Shown in pieces: positions 34,983 through 44,245 of a DNA stretch of 64,000 nt. Within the stretch, counting starts at the first letter, position 1, and every line of letters starts with the position of its first letter. The translations under genes were made by a program, and so were the position numbers. The DNA comes from Parachlamydia sp. AcF125 (GTDB taxonomy: Bacteria > Chlamydiota > Chlamydiia > Chlamydiales > Parachlamydiaceae). Location: assembly GCF_018342475.1 (NCBI RefSeq), contig NZ_JAEMUD010000001.1, positions 744,001-808,000 on the forward strand, read 5' to 3'. The notes under the pieces are model-generated. The model was not told the origin of the DNA and made no database searches. It saw only the letters and a list, made by a program, of their open reading frames with translations.

Positions 34983-36065
34983 TTATAAGATGAGGATCTC
35001 TTTCGAGCGGTTAGTCAGATTTTCATATCCCTTTTCTGTAATAATGATCGTATCTTCAATGCGAATACCCCCTACTTTTGGAAGGTAAATCCCTGGCTCA
35101 AGAGTGATCACCATCCCAGCTTCTAAAAGAACATCTGCATAAGGAGGTTTATTGCGGAGAATAGGGAATTCATGTACTGCTAATCCAATTCCATGCCCTA
35201 AGCTATGAGTAAAATTTTCCCCATAACCAGCCTCTGCAATGAGATTTCTTGCAGCTAAATCCAATGCTCCGATGGGAGTGCCAGGACGGCATAAATGTAA
35301 AGCCGCTTGTTGGGCTTGGAATACGCAATCGTATAGAGGCAATAGCTGAGGTTCTACATGGCCAAAAAAAAGGGTGCGCGTCATATCTGAATGATAGTGG
35401 GCATATGTTACCCCAATGTCGATTAAAACAGGATGCCCTTTCTTAAGCTGAGTAGATCCTGCCCGATGGTGAGGCATCGAGCTATTCGTTCCAAAAGCAA
35501 TAATAGGTTCAAAGGCCACTCCCTTTGCTCCATGCCTTTTCCAAAATAGCTCAAGCTCAAGGGCGATTTGTGCTTCTGCGATCCCTTCTTTTAACAATCT
35601 ACACACATAATCAAATCCTTGTGATCCTAAGATGGCTGCTTGGCGAAGTAAGCCCATTTCTTCAACTGTTTTAATGGCACGCAAAGGTCGCAAAGGTGAA
35701 TCAAGGGGAGCTAGAGAAAGGGGATGTGAAGCTTTTCGTATCTCCTCTTGGAGGCCTAAAAAGCGCAGGTAGCTTGTTTCGCTGCTTGAAAATCCTAGGG
35801 TTGTAATAGAAGGAAGTTCGTTTAAAAGAGAGCTTAAAGCATGTTCTTGGGCAAGCAAAACAGGAAAAGGGCTGCGCTTAAGACATTGCTCATAATAACG
35901 GCCATCGACAAGGAGATAACTATGATGAGGGTGAAGCAAAATTGTGCCGGATGAGATAGGAAATCCAAGTAAATATAAAAGGTTAATTTCATCTTCGATC
36001 AGCAGGGCATCACACGGAAGCTGAGAAAATAAGGCGGCTAAGCGTTCTTTAGAAGGTGTGGGCAT
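34983..36065 (-). CDS. pepP: Xaa-Pro aminopeptidase (M24B family)
   Basis: Metallopeptidase that removes an N-terminal residue before proline, cytoplasmic, 360 aa. The pita-bread domain has all five metal ligands: D and D in IDIGVTYAHYHSDMTRT, H in HSLGHGIGLAVHE, E in TLEPGIYLP and E in GIRIEDTII. The smaller N-terminal creatinase-like domain is complete. Start: ATG 36065 with GAG 7 bases upstream; a TTG at 36077 with AAGGA is an alternative. It directly follows mutL on the same strand and precedes the histidine kinase by 3 bases, so the three may form an operon. The mutL-pepP pair matches my memory of CT575-CT574 in C. trachomatis. Confidence 0.92.
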   Translation of the reverse strand: MPTPSKERLAALFSQLPCDALLIEDEINLLYLLGFPISSGTILLHPHHSYLLVDGRYYEQCLKRSPFPVLLAQEHALSSLLNELPSITTLGFSSSETSYLRFLGLQEEIRKASHPLSLAPLDSPLRPLRAIKTVEEMGLLRQAAILGSQGFDYVCRLLKEGIAEAQIALELELFWKRHGAKGVAFEPIIAFGTNSSMPHHRAGSTQLKKGHPVLIDIGVTYAHYHSDMTRTLFFGHVEPQLLPLYDCVFQAQQAALHLCRPGTPIGALDLAARNLIAEAGYGENFTHSLGHGIGLAVHEFPILRNKPPYADVLLEAGMVITLEPGIYLPKVGGIRIEDTIIITEKGYENLTNRSKEILIL

Positions 36066-36092
36066 AATGAAACTCAAACTATTCCTTCATGC

Positions 36093-37967
36093 TCATGGTT
36101 GAAATTGCCTTGCAATTTCTTCGCGTGAAAGATGGATGGCGATTGGTTTTCCAAAAGGACAATAAAAGGGAGAGTCACATTTCCAAAGCTGCCGCACAAG
36201 ATTTTGAGCTTCTTGTATGGAAAGAAGATGGTCTTTTCTAATTGCTGATTTACTTGCAATTTGAGCTAAATACTTCTCCCTTTCTTTTTTAAAAGAAGCC
36301 GATTGGTGCATTTCTGTCAAACCTTTCATCAGCTTATCCACAAAAAGGGAGATATCGCTATTCCCAAAGAGGCTAGGTATGCCGTCGATAATAAAAGTTG
36401 TCGGCCCAAATTCCTTGATTTGAATTCCCATGGCATTAAATTCGGGAAGATACTCTTTTAGTAAGGAGGCTTCTAAAGGAGTCGTTTCAAGGGTATAAGG
36501 GATTAAAAGAGTTTGAATAGAAAATGGGGGGGAAACTTTCTGCAATTGTTCAAATAAAATACGAAAATGAGCGGCACGCTGATCGATCAACCCGATGCCG
36601 ATCTCGGCGGGTTTACTCGAAGGAAAGGCATTGGTATAATGGGTCAAAATAAAGCCTTTGATTGTTGTGAGGACGAGAGGGACGTTTTTTTGCGGGGAAA
36701 GAGGAAGAGACTCGGGGAGAGGGGCTTCTTCTTGGTTTTTCGTGGGTTCTATTTCCGCACAGGCTTTTTGGGGGTAATTTGTAGGATAGCTCGATTCCTT
36801 CAAAAGAGAATAGTCAAAAAAATGTCCACCTAAACTTCCAAAAGAGAGGGGAGGGGGATTGTCCAATTGTTCCCTCTCTTCAAAAGGAGGAGTAAAACTC
36901 AAAGGGGCAGCAAAGCTAATAGGGGTGCTTTCCTGGTTGGAAGGATATAAAGCTCTTTGCACAGAAGAAATAATCAATTCTTTAATGAGCGATTCTTGCC
37001 TCAAGCGAACTTCTTTTTTTTGAGGATGCACATTTACATCCACCAAAGCGCCTGGGAGGGATAAATGCAAAATGAATAAAGGATACCGATTAGTTGCAAG
37101 TGCGGTTCCATATCCTTCGCGCACAGCAAAAGAGATAGAGGGGCTTGTCACGGCCCGTTGATTAATAAAAAGAAACTGGCCGGTGCGATTTGGACGGCTC
37201 ACCGAAGGGTAGCCGATATAGCCGGTTATTTTGCATCCCTCTTTTTCCCCTTCCACAAAGCACACATCTTGCGAAAACTCCTGCCCCAAAACTGCCTGAA
37301 TTCTTTCCCTTAATTTTTCAGAAAAAGGGGAAGTTGGTTGAGGAAGGGGCGTTTTTAAAAGGGTTTCCTGATTACTAATCAGCTCGAATTGAATGTCAGG
37401 GTGTGCAAGGGATTGCAGGGTTAAAATTTTAAGAATTTCATGGGTATCATAGGTGGGAGATTTTTGAAATTTTCTGCGGACAGGGACGTTAAAAAAAAGA
37501 GATTTTACTTCAACTGTTGTTCCTGGTGAGCGAGCAGCTGGACAACACCGAAGAATTTTTCCCCCTTCTGCTAAAATCAGCGTGCCTTTTAATTTATCTT
37601 CCTCAGTTTCGCCAGAAGCGGGGGATGTAAGGAGCATAAATTTAGAGATAGCCGCAATCGAAGGAATGGCTTCTCCTCGAAAGCCCATGGTACTCAATGT
37701 TTCCATATCCTCAACTTCCCTCAGTTTGGAAGTCGCGTGCCTTTCCAGCGATAAAAGCGCATCATCTTCGGTCATCCCATATCCATTATCAGAAATTCGA
37801 ATTAACTGCCTTCCCCCTTCTTGAATTTCGACACAAATCTCAGTCGCTCCCGCATCGATCGCATTTTCAATGATCTCTTTTACGACCGAGGCGGGGTTCT
37901 CGATAACTTCGCCTGCAGCAATTTTATTGATGGTGTGTTCGTCTAAAATACGGATTTTGGAAGGCAT
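36093..37967 (-). CDS. mutL: DNA mismatch repair protein MutL
   Basis: GHKL-type ATPase that couples mismatch recognition by MutS to strand removal, 624 aa. N-terminal motifs: KIAAGEVIENPASVVKEIIE, ENAIDAGA (ATP-site Glu and Asn), ISDNGYGM, TSKLREVEDMETLSTMGFRG and PGTTVEVKSLFFNVPVRRKF. A low-complexity Pro/Ser/Glu linker (about 340-440) joins the C-terminal dimerisation domain. The endonuclease motif DQHAx2Ex4E found in many MutL proteins reads DQRAAHFRILFE here (462-473): His and the first Glu are replaced. Nicking activity is therefore doubtful; the nicking strategy may differ. Start ATG 37967 gives the canonical N-terminus. Upstream of pepP. Confidence 0.95.
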   Translation of the reverse strand: MPSKIRILDEHTINKIAAGEVIENPASVVKEIIENAIDAGATEICVEIQEGGRQLIRISDNGYGMTEDDALLSLERHATSKLREVEDMETLSTMGFRGEAIPSIAAISKFMLLTSPASGETEEDKLKGTLILAEGGKILRCCPAARSPGTTVEVKSLFFNVPVRRKFQKSPTYDTHEILKILTLQSLAHPDIQFELISNQETLLKTPLPQPTSPFSEKLRERIQAVLGQEFSQDVCFVEGEKEGCKITGYIGYPSVSRPNRTGQFLFINQRAVTSPSISFAVREGYGTALATNRYPLFILHLSLPGALVDVNVHPQKKEVRLRQESLIKELIISSVQRALYPSNQESTPISFAAPLSFTPPFEEREQLDNPPPLSFGSLGGHFFDYSLLKESSYPTNYPQKACAEIEPTKNQEEAPLPESLPLSPQKNVPLVLTTIKGFILTHYTNAFPSSKPAEIGIGLIDQRAAHFRILFEQLQKVSPPFSIQTLLIPYTLETTPLEASLLKEYLPEFNAMGIQIKEFGPTTFIIDGIPSLFGNSDISLFVDKLMKGLTEMHQSASFKKEREKYLAQIASKSAIRKDHLLSIQEAQNLVRQLWKCDSPFYCPFGKPIAIHLSREEIARQFQP

Positions 37968-38132
37968 ATAAAATTTCTTTTTTAGGTTATTCCCTCAACT
38001 TTTATCGACAAAAGTTTAACAGATTTCTATGTTTATCGCTACAAACTTAGTGATTTAAATCGTTAAATGAAGGGATTTAATTCAAAAAAAACACTTGTAG
38101 CTAAAGGTCGGAGTCGACATACTCTTACTTGG

Positions 38133-38153
38133 ACTGATTTGCATTCAATCAGT
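38133..38153. repeat. Inverted repeat ACTGATT-7-AATCAGT
   Basis: Perfect 7-bp arms with a 7-base loop, 89 bases before the transporter-acyltransferase gene. A TATAAT box (38189-38194) lies 35 bases downstream with only a weak -35. It may be an operator for that gene. The rest of the 37968-38241 gap shows nothing else. Confidence 0.4.
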
Positions 38154-38241
38154 TAAATAGCTTAAACCGTGATAAAAGATAAAGACACTATAATAATCCG
38201 TTAAAGTCGTTTGATTTAGATTAACCAACCAAAAGAATAAT

Positions 38242-40071
38242 ATGCCAAAAGCAAAAAATCGGATGGTGAAAGCTCTTCGAAGAGTTAACAAAAAGAGCTT
38301 GAATCAACCTATAATTCGCCGAGTTTCCTCATTTACTTATTTGAATGTTACCCAATTTTTAGGCGCTTTGAATGATAACATCTACAAGCTCTTAATTGTT
38401 TATTTTTTCATTCAGTTAGAAGGAATAGAAAATAGCCATAAAATATTAGCGATGACCGGGGCTATTTTCGTGCTGCCGTTTCTTTTGTTTTCAGCTTCAT
38501 CGGGAACGCTTGCCGATCGATTTAGTAAACGAAATATCATTGTTTTAACAAAAGTCTTCGAATTAGTCATCATGGGATTCGGCATCTTGGCTTTCCTGTA
38601 CGAAAGCAAATGGGGGTCTTGTTGTATCTTATTTTTGCTGGCTACTCAAAGTGCAGTTTTTGGTCCTTCTAAGTATGGGATTTTGCCCGAGCTGGTAGAA
38701 ACAGATAAAATTTCCAAGGCTAATGGTTTAATGTCCTCCTTTACCTTTTTGGCCATCATATTGGGAACCTTTTCCGCTTCGTTTTTGCTCGACATCACGG
38801 GTCGAGATTTTATTGTCGCCTCCCTCTTTTGTACCTTAATTGCTTTTGTGGGCATGTTGACAAGTTTTTGTATTGAATATACGCCCCCTGCTGGATCGTC
38901 TAAAAGGTTTAATATTCGCTTTCTTCATGAGATTTATGACATCCTTCTGTTTGCCCGCCATGAACCCTCTCTTTTAGCCGCTATTCTCGGTTCTGCTTTC
39001 TTTCTCTTTTTAGGAGCATTTGTGCAGCTAAATATGATTCCTTATGCGGTTCAATCTCTCCATTTAACCGACATTCAGGGAGGCTATCTCTTTTTATTAA
39101 CGGCCATGGGAATAGGAACTGGCTCTTTAGTAGCGGGCAAGATTTCTGGAAAAATTGTGGAATTAGGACTCGTTCCTCTAGCAGGCATGGGAATTGTCTT
39201 TAGTTGTTATTTAATGGACCTTTTTTCAGATCATTTAGCAGTGATTCTGCCCTTGGTGGTGGTTTTGGGAATGTTTGGGGGGATCTATCAAATTCCTTTA
39301 GACTCTTATATTCAAGTGGCTAGTCCCAACAAATATCGAGGTCAAGTGATTGCGGCAACCAACTTTTTAAGTTTTTTTGGTGTGCTTTGCGCCTCCTGTC
39401 TTCTTTATATTTTAGCGGAAATTTTTGGTCTAGGAGCAGACAAAGGATTTACCATTATTGGAAACATTTCCTTAATCGTTACCATCGCTGTCACTTTCCA
39501 ATTTTTTGATTATCTGAGCCGATTTGTGGCAATGGTTCTTTCCCGTTTACATTTTAAAATCCGGTTCCATGGAATAGAGAACATCCCGAAAGCCCCAGCA
39601 ATTTACGTGTGCACGCACACTGCTTGGAATGATACTTTACTTTTGTTGGGAGCCCAAAGACGCCGCATCAGATTTTTTATTGAGCACGAGCAAGAGCACA
39701 CCAAATGGTTTAAACGCTTTTACCACTTGTTACGGGTGGTGCAAATTCCCTCTATTCAGCCGCTTCAAAATAATGCGCAGTGCTTGGCAGATATTAAAAA
39801 AACTTTAGATCGGGGAAGCTCCGTGTGCATTTTTGTGGAAAACGAAAATGTGTGCGAAGAACTCTATGCCTTAGAGCAGGCTTACTCGATTCAAAAAATT
39901 TTAAAAGACACCCCTTACCAAATTATTCCGGTTGCCATTGAGAAAGGGGAAAAAGAATCGTCTTCCCCTTTTTTCACTCGATTGCTAGAAAAGTTTCGCG
40001 TGCCCGCCTCCATTTCGTTTGGTGCCGTTGTCTGTAAAAACTTTCCCAACGGGCAGCTGGTATCTCAGTAA
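38242..40071 (+). CDS. LplT-like MFS transporter fused to a PlsC-type acyltransferase
   Basis: 609-aa fusion. Residues 30-430 form an MFS transporter like the lysophospholipid flippase LplT: FTYLNVTQFLGALNDNIYKL at the start, SGTLADRFSKRNIIV, about 11-12 membrane segments. Residues 435-609 are a glycerolipid acyltransferase with the HxxxxD box THTAWND, then FFIEHE and VEIP-type residues. In other bacteria LplT and the acyltransferase Aas (2-acyl-GPE acyltransferase plus acyl-ACP synthetase) work together to bring in and re-acylate lysolipids. Here the acyl-activating AMP-binding domain is missing, so an acyl donor must come from elsewhere. Uptake and repair of host lysophospholipids is inferred. 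Start ATG 38242; a basic N-terminus precedes the first membrane segment. Confidence 0.88.
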   Translation: MPKAKNRMVKALRRVNKKSLNQPIIRRVSSFTYLNVTQFLGALNDNIYKLLIVYFFIQLEGIENSHKILAMTGAIFVLPFLLFSASSGTLADRFSKRNIIVLTKVFELVIMGFGILAFLYESKWGSCCILFLLATQSAVFGPSKYGILPELVETDKISKANGLMSSFTFLAIILGTFSASFLLDITGRDFIVASLFCTLIAFVGMLTSFCIEYTPPAGSSKRFNIRFLHEIYDILLFARHEPSLLAAILGSAFFLFLGAFVQLNMIPYAVQSLHLTDIQGGYLFLLTAMGIGTGSLVAGKISGKIVELGLVPLAGMGIVFSCYLMDLFSDHLAVILPLVVVLGMFGGIYQIPLDSYIQVASPNKYRGQVIAATNFLSFFGVLCASCLLYILAEIFGLGADKGFTIIGNISLIVTIAVTFQFFDYLSRFVAMVLSRLHFKIRFHGIENIPKAPAIYVCTHTAWNDTLLLLGAQRRRIRFFIEHEQEHTKWFKRFYHLLRVVQIPSIQPLQNNAQCLADIKKTLDRGSSVCIFVENENVCEELYALEQAYSIQKILKDTPYQIIPVAIEKGEKESSSPFFTRLLEKFRVPASISFGAVVCKNFPNGQLVSQ

Positions 40072-40084
40072 ACTTTGAAATTTT

Positions 40085-40747
40085 TTAGAGCGGTCCCCTT
40101 TCTTTCCATCCCTCTTTCCCAATGAGGGGAACAAAACGCACGTATTCAAGGCGCTCTGTGGAAAATGTTTGATCGGGGAGGGCGCGCACTCGAATAAGCT
40201 CTTGGCCTAGAGTGTCTCCAACCGGCATAATTAAACGCCCTCCCATTTTAAGCTGCTGGCGTAGCGATTGAGGGACTTTAGGTCCACTAGCGGTGATAAT
40301 AATGGCATCAAAGGGGCCTTTATCGGGCAATCCAAGCGTGCCATCTCCAATCACTACCTCGACATTGGTGTAATTTAAATGTTGCAAGCGCTCTTGGGCT
40401 GTTTGTGCTAAATGAGAAAGCCTTTCAATTGTGTAAACATTTTTGCAAATGTTGCCTAGTACGGCAGCTGCATACCCAGAACCGGTTCCTATTTCTAAGA
40501 CAGTTGAATTTTCATCGACTTGAGCTGCTTGAATCATCAGAGCTACAATGTAAGGTTGGCTAATCGTCTGCCCTTCTCCAATTGCTAAGGGGCTATCTTC
40601 GTAAGCATATGGGATGAAGGGCGGAGGGACAAATTGATGACGTGGAACTTCACGCATCGCTTTTAAAACGCGCGGATCCTCAATATGGCGAGGAATTAAT
40701 TGCTGTTCCACCATCAAATTTCGTTGTTTTTTATAAAAATCTTCCAT
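40085..40747 (-). CDS. pcm: Protein-L-isoaspartate O-methyltransferase
   Basis: SAM-dependent methyltransferase that repairs isoaspartyl residues in aged proteins, 220 aa (usual length about 210). N-terminal VPRHQFVPP and AYEDSPLAIGEGQTISQPYI are family hallmarks. SAM motif I is VLEIGTGSGYAAAVLG; further motifs are YTIERLSHLA, NVEVVIGDGTLG and FDAIIITASGPKVP. The C-terminal LKMGGRLIMPVG matches. It is convergent with the transporter-acyltransferase gene (14-base gap). A role in keeping long-lived, non-dividing cells viable is known for the family and would suit a chlamydial infectious form, but that is inference. Confidence 0.95.
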   Translation of the reverse strand: MEDFYKKQRNLMVEQQLIPRHIEDPRVLKAMREVPRHQFVPPPFIPYAYEDSPLAIGEGQTISQPYIVALMIQAAQVDENSTVLEIGTGSGYAAAVLGNICKNVYTIERLSHLAQTAQERLQHLNYTNVEVVIGDGTLGLPDKGPFDAIIITASGPKVPQSLRQQLKMGGRLIMPVGDTLGQELIRVRALPDQTFSTERLEYVRFVPLIGKEGWKERGPL

Positions 40748-40779
40748 ACTATTTTTTTACTAATCTTAATTAATTTAAA

Positions 40780-41919
40780 TCAATTAATTTGTTCGAGCAA
40801 ACTTTTTACTCGTTGATCCCAAGTATGGTTTTGTAAAACTTTTTGCTTGCCTTTTTGCGCCACAGCTCGCCGATGTTCTTCATTTTCAAGGAAGTGAGCG
40901 ACCTGTTCTGGCAATTGATCGATTTTGGACGATTGATAAAGAAGAAGATCCTCATAATTATTGAAAAACTTATTTAAGTAAGCATTTTCAGCAGTTATGA
41001 CTAGGGCATCGCAGGCTAATCCCCCCAAAATCCGTTCTTGCCCGCCTCTTTTAAGATGGGGGCTACTATTTAACACAATTTTACTTGTTTTCATGACGTC
41101 ATATGAAGCGGCATAGTCAATTGGCGGGTGAAAGGTCGTGCGGGCTTCTTTCCCTAGAGCTTTTTTCCAATAAGCTTGGTCTTCTGTCGAGCAAAATAAA
41201 TGCACAGGTAGATCCTTTAAGGCTTTGATAAGATCGATACGCCCTTTTCCTTTCACGCACAGCTCAATTTCACGGAAAATAGTGAAGTAGGGGATTGCTC
41301 GCAGATCGAACCGTTGGATTTGTTTAATTTGTTGATTAAGTTCCCAATTAAAGGCTTCGATAAAGGAAGTAGAGGAGTCTGCAAAGGTCTGATGCACAGC
41401 AAATTGCATGGCTTTGGCAAGATAGGCGGGGTAGTTTTTCTTCCACTGTTGCATGCGACTTTTACAATCAATGTAAGAGGCTAGCATGACAATTTCAAAC
41501 GTTTTACTCTGTTCAGTTTGCTCCAAAACTTCTCTTTCAACGGCGTGAGGTAAGAATAGGTGGTTGGAAAAATGGAGCGACTCCAAAAGCTCACAAAAAA
41601 ACTCATCCACACAAGCGATGCTTATATGGGGACTTTGAAGTAAGCCATAATAGTGATAGGGTACATCCACTAAGTAAGAAAGATGGGGCTTTTGAATGAG
41701 GTCGCACAAAAAATTTCCTTCAGCATCAAGCGGCGCTCCATTAAAACATATGGTAAGGTCAGGAGGATCGCGGAGCAGAGTGTTTTCTATTTCTTCTCCC
41801 TTTAACAGCCGGCAATTCAAGCCTGCGCGACACAAAGCCTCGTAAAGCTTTTCTGAAAAATGGTGTAAAACTTGATATTGGCTGCTTTCAGGCATCAAAA
41901 CATCAATGCGATTCATCAT
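40780..41919 (-). CDS. CgeB-like glycosyltransferase, tandem paralog 1
   Basis: 379 aa. The C-terminal part resembles the Glyco_trans_1_2 domain of spore-maturation CgeB-like proteins: KIVLNSSPHLKRGGQERILG followed by GLACDALVITAENAYLNKFF, then QVAHFLENEEHRRAVAQKGK and HTWDQRVKSLL. The N-terminal part has VDVPYHYYGLL and FLPHAVER, like the acceptor side of GT-B enzymes. It is a paralog of the next gene (starts MNRIDVLMPESSQYQVLHHF and MINRIDIFVPSRSQYGVLNQ). Donor, acceptor and target are unknown; a sugar added to a protein or surface glycan is possible. It follows the paralog by 12 bases on the same strand, so they are co-transcribed. Confidence 0.78.
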   Translation of the reverse strand: MMNRIDVLMPESSQYQVLHHFSEKLYEALCRAGLNCRLLKGEEIENTLLRDPPDLTICFNGAPLDAEGNFLCDLIQKPHLSYLVDVPYHYYGLLQSPHISIACVDEFFCELLESLHFSNHLFLPHAVEREVLEQTEQSKTFEIVMLASYIDCKSRMQQWKKNYPAYLAKAMQFAVHQTFADSSTSFIEAFNWELNQQIKQIQRFDLRAIPYFTIFREIELCVKGKGRIDLIKALKDLPVHLFCSTEDQAYWKKALGKEARTTFHPPIDYAASYDVMKTSKIVLNSSPHLKRGGQERILGGLACDALVITAENAYLNKFFNNYEDLLLYQSSKIDQLPEQVAHFLENEEHRRAVAQKGKQKVLQNHTWDQRVKSLLEQIN

Positions 41920-41931
41920 GAGAAACCCCGT

Positions 41932-43098
41932 TTATTCAGAGGAAAAATAACGATTGAGGTGGTGTAATAATTGAGTGGCGCGATGATCCCATGTGTGGCC
42001 AGTTTGAATGATATGTTGCCCTTGTTGAACTCTTGCTTGCCTTTCAGCTTCATGGTTGAGAAAATAACCGATTTTTTCGTTAACGGATTCCCATTCTCCA
42101 TGGCGATAGTAGAGAAGGCTATTGCGTTTAAATTGCGCTAAAAGGTAGGGATTTTCTTGGCATACCACCAGGGCTCCCAATTGGGTACCTGCTAAAATGC
42201 GTTCATGCAGGCCACTCTTAATCCAGGCACAGCTACTTAACACAATTTTTGCCTGTTGCATGATTTCCAGAGCTTGTGGATAAGGCACGGGGGGATGGCA
42301 TCGTACATTTGGCTTATCTTTAAAGTAGTCGCTCCAACTTTTAGATCCATCAGGAGCTCCAAAAACCTCGACTTGGGCATCTTGAATGCCGCGCACTAGT
42401 TCCGTTCGATCTTTGCCTCGGATGTAACGTTCTAGAGTGTCCAATAGCTCTATGAAGTTGATTTCTTGTGAGGGGATAGGATTTCCTTGTTTAGCCTGCC
42501 TATCGACTGCTTGCACAAAAGCATGGAGATAAGAAATACCATCCTGATATAAAGCCATTTCCACGGTTTCATGGAGGGCGTTGACTAAGGGTTTAGAAAA
42601 ACGGTGATCCCAGCTTTCGCGGATTTTTTCATAATCGATGCAGGAAGAGAACATCACCACTTCGTGTGGGCGCCTTGAATCTAGGTTTTTAAGCTTTTTG
42701 TCTACTCCATGAGGAAGAAAAAAGGTATATTCACAGTCAAGTTCATTAAAAAATTGGCTTCCTAAATTGTCGACGCAAGTGGTAAGGGTTAAGGGGCTAT
42801 TAGCTAAAGGAAAGAAGTGAGTAGGGGCGTCCACCAGATAAGCGACATGAGGAATTTGAATCAGGTCGCAAAAAAAGCGCCCTTCCTCGTCTGGCAAAAG
42901 GCCGTTAAAAGAAAGGGTGCAGTCTGGCGGATTTTGAAAAATTTGATCGAGAAAGGGCTCGGGATTTCCTTTCTGCGCTTCGAGGATACGACAAATAACT
43001 CCTTGGCGAGAAAGGGCCTCGGCAAATTCTCTCGTAAACTGATTCAAGACACCGTATTGGCTGCGGGAAGGGACAAAGATATCGATACGATTGATCAT
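41932..43098 (-). CDS. CgeB-like glycosyltransferase, tandem paralog 2
   Basis: 388 aa, upstream copy of the pair. Matching landmarks: FNGLLPDEEGRFFCDLIQIP (paralog 1: FNGAPLDAEGNFLCDLIQKP), VDAPTHFFPLANSP, FLPHGVDKK, KIVLSSCAWIKSGLHERILAG with the Glu-Arg pair typical of nucleotide-sugar-binding GT-B C-domains, and HTWDHRATQLL near the end. There is no signal peptide and no membrane segment, so it is cytoplasmic. It starts about 22 bases downstream of the stop of the hypothetical at 43121. Substrate unknown; the presence of two copies suggests related but distinct acceptors or a heteromeric enzyme. Confidence 0.78.
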   Translation of the reverse strand: MINRIDIFVPSRSQYGVLNQFTREFAEALSRQGVICRILEAQKGNPEPFLDQIFQNPPDCTLSFNGLLPDEEGRFFCDLIQIPHVAYLVDAPTHFFPLANSPLTLTTCVDNLGSQFFNELDCEYTFFLPHGVDKKLKNLDSRRPHEVVMFSSCIDYEKIRESWDHRFSKPLVNALHETVEMALYQDGISYLHAFVQAVDRQAKQGNPIPSQEINFIELLDTLERYIRGKDRTELVRGIQDAQVEVFGAPDGSKSWSDYFKDKPNVRCHPPVPYPQALEIMQQAKIVLSSCAWIKSGLHERILAGTQLGALVVCQENPYLLAQFKRNSLLYYRHGEWESVNEKIGYFLNHEAERQARVQQGQHIIQTGHTWDHRATQLLHHLNRYFSSE

Positions 43099-43120
43099 TT
43101 TCTAACCGAGTGGGTTAAGG

Positions 43121-43570
43121 TTATTTAATAGGAATCCATTTTTTGCGCGTTCCTAATAGCTTTCCTTTTCTTTTTTTGGTCTCTACCTCAGCTGCCTTGT
43201 GCTTCTGCAGGTCGCGTCTTGCTGTTTGCTCAATGCCCAGCATCGCATGCAATCTCTCGGCAACTTGGCTTTTTTGTTGTTGCACTTTTTCCCATAAAGA
43301 GGTTCCCATATTTTGGGGATTATCCAGGAAGGCTTGGATATCATGGGGAGGCATGGCTGAATTTGAGTAAACGTTTTCGAGCTGTTTCTCTATATCTCGG
43401 CGCATATCATTCATTCTTTCAAGCATTTGGGTGAGTTCTTCATCCGAGATAGGCTTTTTTTCTGAAGGAAAAGGTGCTCCAGCTTTTCCAAGGTATGCAG
43501 GAGAAGCCTTTTTCTTTGGGATTTTTTTATTAAAAGCAAAATCAAAAATACTCGGTCGGTTTTCTTCCAT
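43121..43570 (-). CDS. Hypothetical helical protein
   Basis: 149 aa, function not recognised. ATG 43570 is preferred (GAGAG 5 bases upstream, MEENRPSIFDFAFNKKIPKK); a GTG at 43582 is also in frame. The middle is a predicted helical segment rich in Glu, Lys and Arg (EELTQMLERMNDMRRDIEKQ), then SLWEKVQQQKSQVAERLHAM, and the tail is strongly basic (KRKGKLLGTRKKW). No signal peptide and no membrane helix. It could be a small nucleic-acid or RNA-binding protein or a chaperone-like factor, but nothing identifies it. It is first in the minus-strand run with the two glycosyltransferases (22-base gap). Confidence 0.68.
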   Translation of the reverse strand: MEENRPSIFDFAFNKKIPKKKASPAYLGKAGAPFPSEKKPISDEELTQMLERMNDMRRDIEKQLENVYSNSAMPPHDIQAFLDNPQNMGTSLWEKVQQQKSQVAERLHAMLGIEQTARRDLQKHKAAEVETKKRKGKLLGTRKKWIPIK

Positions 43571-44245
43571 CTTCGCTCTCACCTACAAAGAAAAATGCTC
43601 AATTTGCTAAAGAAAAATCTTTACAGTTTTAATTGCACCTTATCAGGCTAGTCAAAAAAGCTCAAGAAAGGGACTAACGAACGCCAGAGACTAGGCTTCC
43701 TATTTTGCTAAAATTTTTTCTATGTCCATCAATTGCAGGGCTTTGAAAAAGCTAGGCTTTCGCAAATTTTTATTTGGCCCCTTTCCGTCCAAATTTTGGT
43801 TTTTCTTTGAGGTTTTCCACTCCTTTGAATTTAACAAGCAGGCAGCTTTTCACAGAAAATCTACCCTAGCTGCCAAAATCGGGTGGGTTTACTGAAAAAA
43901 CAAACGGGGGAGGGAGGGGATTTACAAAAAGAACCGCCCTGCTTGCTGAGGGGCGAGTTGCCGATAAGGAGCTTTCCTATGCAAAGAATTGAAATAAATC
44001 CAATGAAAAGCTATACTTTTTCGTGCAGGAACAATCATAATTTTAATTCGAATAAACTCTTAATTAAAAAGACTAATTTGAGGCGTGTTAGGTTGAAGAA
44101 AATGTGCTTGGCTGATTCCAAAAGCCAACTTGTACACACTCAACTGATAGAGATGCGTAGGGTTTATTCTACCAATTGTTGTAGGAATAATCCTGGCTAA
44201 TTAGTTTTTTTATTTAAAATGTTAGACAAACGAGGGATGACGGCA
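43571..44245. other. Divergent intergenic region upstream of greA
   Basis: 675 bases without a supported gene; a 105-codon frame (43883-44200) has no family resemblance and is rejected. Near its right end are a TTGGCT/AGCCAA hairpin (about 44107-44128) and a strong hairpin (about 44159-44196: TTATTCTAC pairing with GTAGGAATAA, one bulge) followed by a T-run 15 bases later. This may be a greA leader or attenuator. Confidence 0.4.

Noticed and set aside
43883-44200. 105-codon open frame upstream of greA
   Set aside because: No recognisable domain and low complexity; it overlaps hairpins likely belonging to the greA leader.
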